From: Spirochaetota bacterium
GTDB lineage: Bacteria > Spirochaetota > JAGLSM01
Length of the DNA: 7,481 nt
Reading direction: 5' to 3'
Assembly: GCA_023135745.1 (NCBI GenBank)
Contig: JAGLSM010000093.1
Location: 1-7,481 of the forward strand
Shown here: positions 7,221 through 7,481 of the stretch, piece after piece
Position numbering within the stretch: the stretch's first letter is position 1
How the letters are laid out: each line of letters opens with the position of its first letter
Notes under the pieces: model-generated
What the model saw: only the letters and a program-made list of their open reading frames with translations
Databases searched by the model: none
What the model was told of the DNA's origin: nothing
Translations under genes and position numbers: made by a program

Positions 7221-7463
7221 ATGAAACTTACAGTGAATGGAAAACGGGTTATGGGAAGTTATGGGTATCGAGGCGGAAAAATTAACGGCATAGTTACTGG
7301 TACTTGTTTAGTTTTTACCTGGACAGAAAAAAACGGCCGATCAAAAGGAAAAGGATACTTCATCCTTTCTGATAATGCTGAAAAGTTTCAAGGCAAATGG
7401 GGTTATAAGGACAGCTCTCTTAATGGTGGAAAATGGTGGGGCAAACGAATATTATCAACATGA
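7221..7463 (+). CDS. Gly/Trp-rich beta-repeat hypothetical protein, probably a 5'-truncated remnant
   Basis: 80 residues from the first ATG. The pattern of G-x-W, M-x-L-x-x-x-G-x-x-V-x-G-x-Y, G-x-I-x-G-x-V-x-G, F-x-W-x-E, then Y-F-I-L-S-D-N-A-E-K-F-Q-G-K-W and G-K-W-W-G-K-R matches a widespread uncharacterised bacterial beta-repeat that I know only as hypothetical protein; I assign no function. The same frame is open upstream to 7101 and encodes FQGKWNTRWGI directly before Met1, which is the expected first strand of the repeat, preceded by an Asp/Asn/Lys-rich linker (about residues -40 to -17). No ATG, GTG, TTG or CTG exists in frame between the stop at 7098 and 7221, and no ribosome site precedes 7221 (the bases are CTGGGGAATT). 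So either translation starts inside the domain or the true 5' part, perhaps with a signal peptide, has been lost. The C-terminus looks natural. Confidence 0.5.
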   Translation: MKLTVNGKRVMGSYGYRGGKINGIVTGTCLVFTWTEKNGRSKGKGYFILSDNAEKFQGKWGYKDSSLNGGKWWGKRILST

Positions 7464-7481
7464 TTAAGCAGTTAACTCCGC

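Noticed and set aside
7132..7222. 30-codon plus-strand frame starting at ATG 7132 and ending in an ATGA overlap with the ATG at 7221
   Set aside because: It looks like translational coupling, but the other frame over the same bases encodes the first strand of the beta-repeat, so this frame is a shadow.
7464..7481. GTTAACTCCGC at the right edge as the beginning of an integron attC site, with the small plus-strand genes as cassettes
   Set aside because: It does not fit the RYYYAAC or GTTRRRY core, there is no second copy with hairpin between the two plus-strand genes, and the window ends here.

Overview
The window is AT-rich (by eye about one third GC) and bacterial. Its core is a tightly packed minus-strand chemotaxis operon, read right to left as cheX (6416-5934), cheY (5906-5535), cheW (5520-4993), a membrane methyl-accepting chemotaxis protein (4991-3321), a very long cheA (3314-570) and then the 5' part of a lipM-type octanoyltransferase gene (551 to the left edge). 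Gaps between genes are 1 to 27 bases, and the only room for a promoter is upstream of cheX. CheX-CheY-CheW-CheA gene sets are typical of spirochaetes but also occur in other phyla. The beta-barrel-like protein on the plus strand points to an outer membrane. A spirochaete-like, low-GC Gram-negative host is my best guess, not a proof.

The unusual part is CheA. It has a normal P1 domain with phospho-acceptor His46, a P2-like region, a P3 dimerisation segment and a P5 CheW-like domain. Its P4 kinase domain, however, has lost the ATP lid: the GRGVGMD segment, which can be lined up without gaps, reads NLIDDLI. The N-box histidines are also replaced. After P5 the protein runs on for about 230 residues, and about 200 of these look like a CheC-family phosphatase with one ExxN half-site kept (Glu822, Asn825) and the other lost. 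The operon therefore carries a likely pseudokinase-phosphatase CheA fusion plus a separate CheX phosphatase. This looks more like a phosphate-sink or signal-terminating module than a classical kinase cluster, unless another CheA in the genome phosphorylates it in trans. No cheB, cheR or cheD is present in the window.

A 172-base divergent intergenic region (6417-6588) separates the operon from two short plus-strand genes. The first (6589-6966) encodes a secreted or outer-membrane beta-strand-rich protein that stops early for a barrel. A non-coding stretch with a small inverted repeat follows. The second (7221-7463) encodes a Gly/Trp-rich beta-repeat protein whose homologous reading frame clearly extends upstream to 7101 without any usual start codon, so it is probably a gene remnant or is mis-started. 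The right-hand side looks like decayed or rearranged accessory DNA next to an intact operon.
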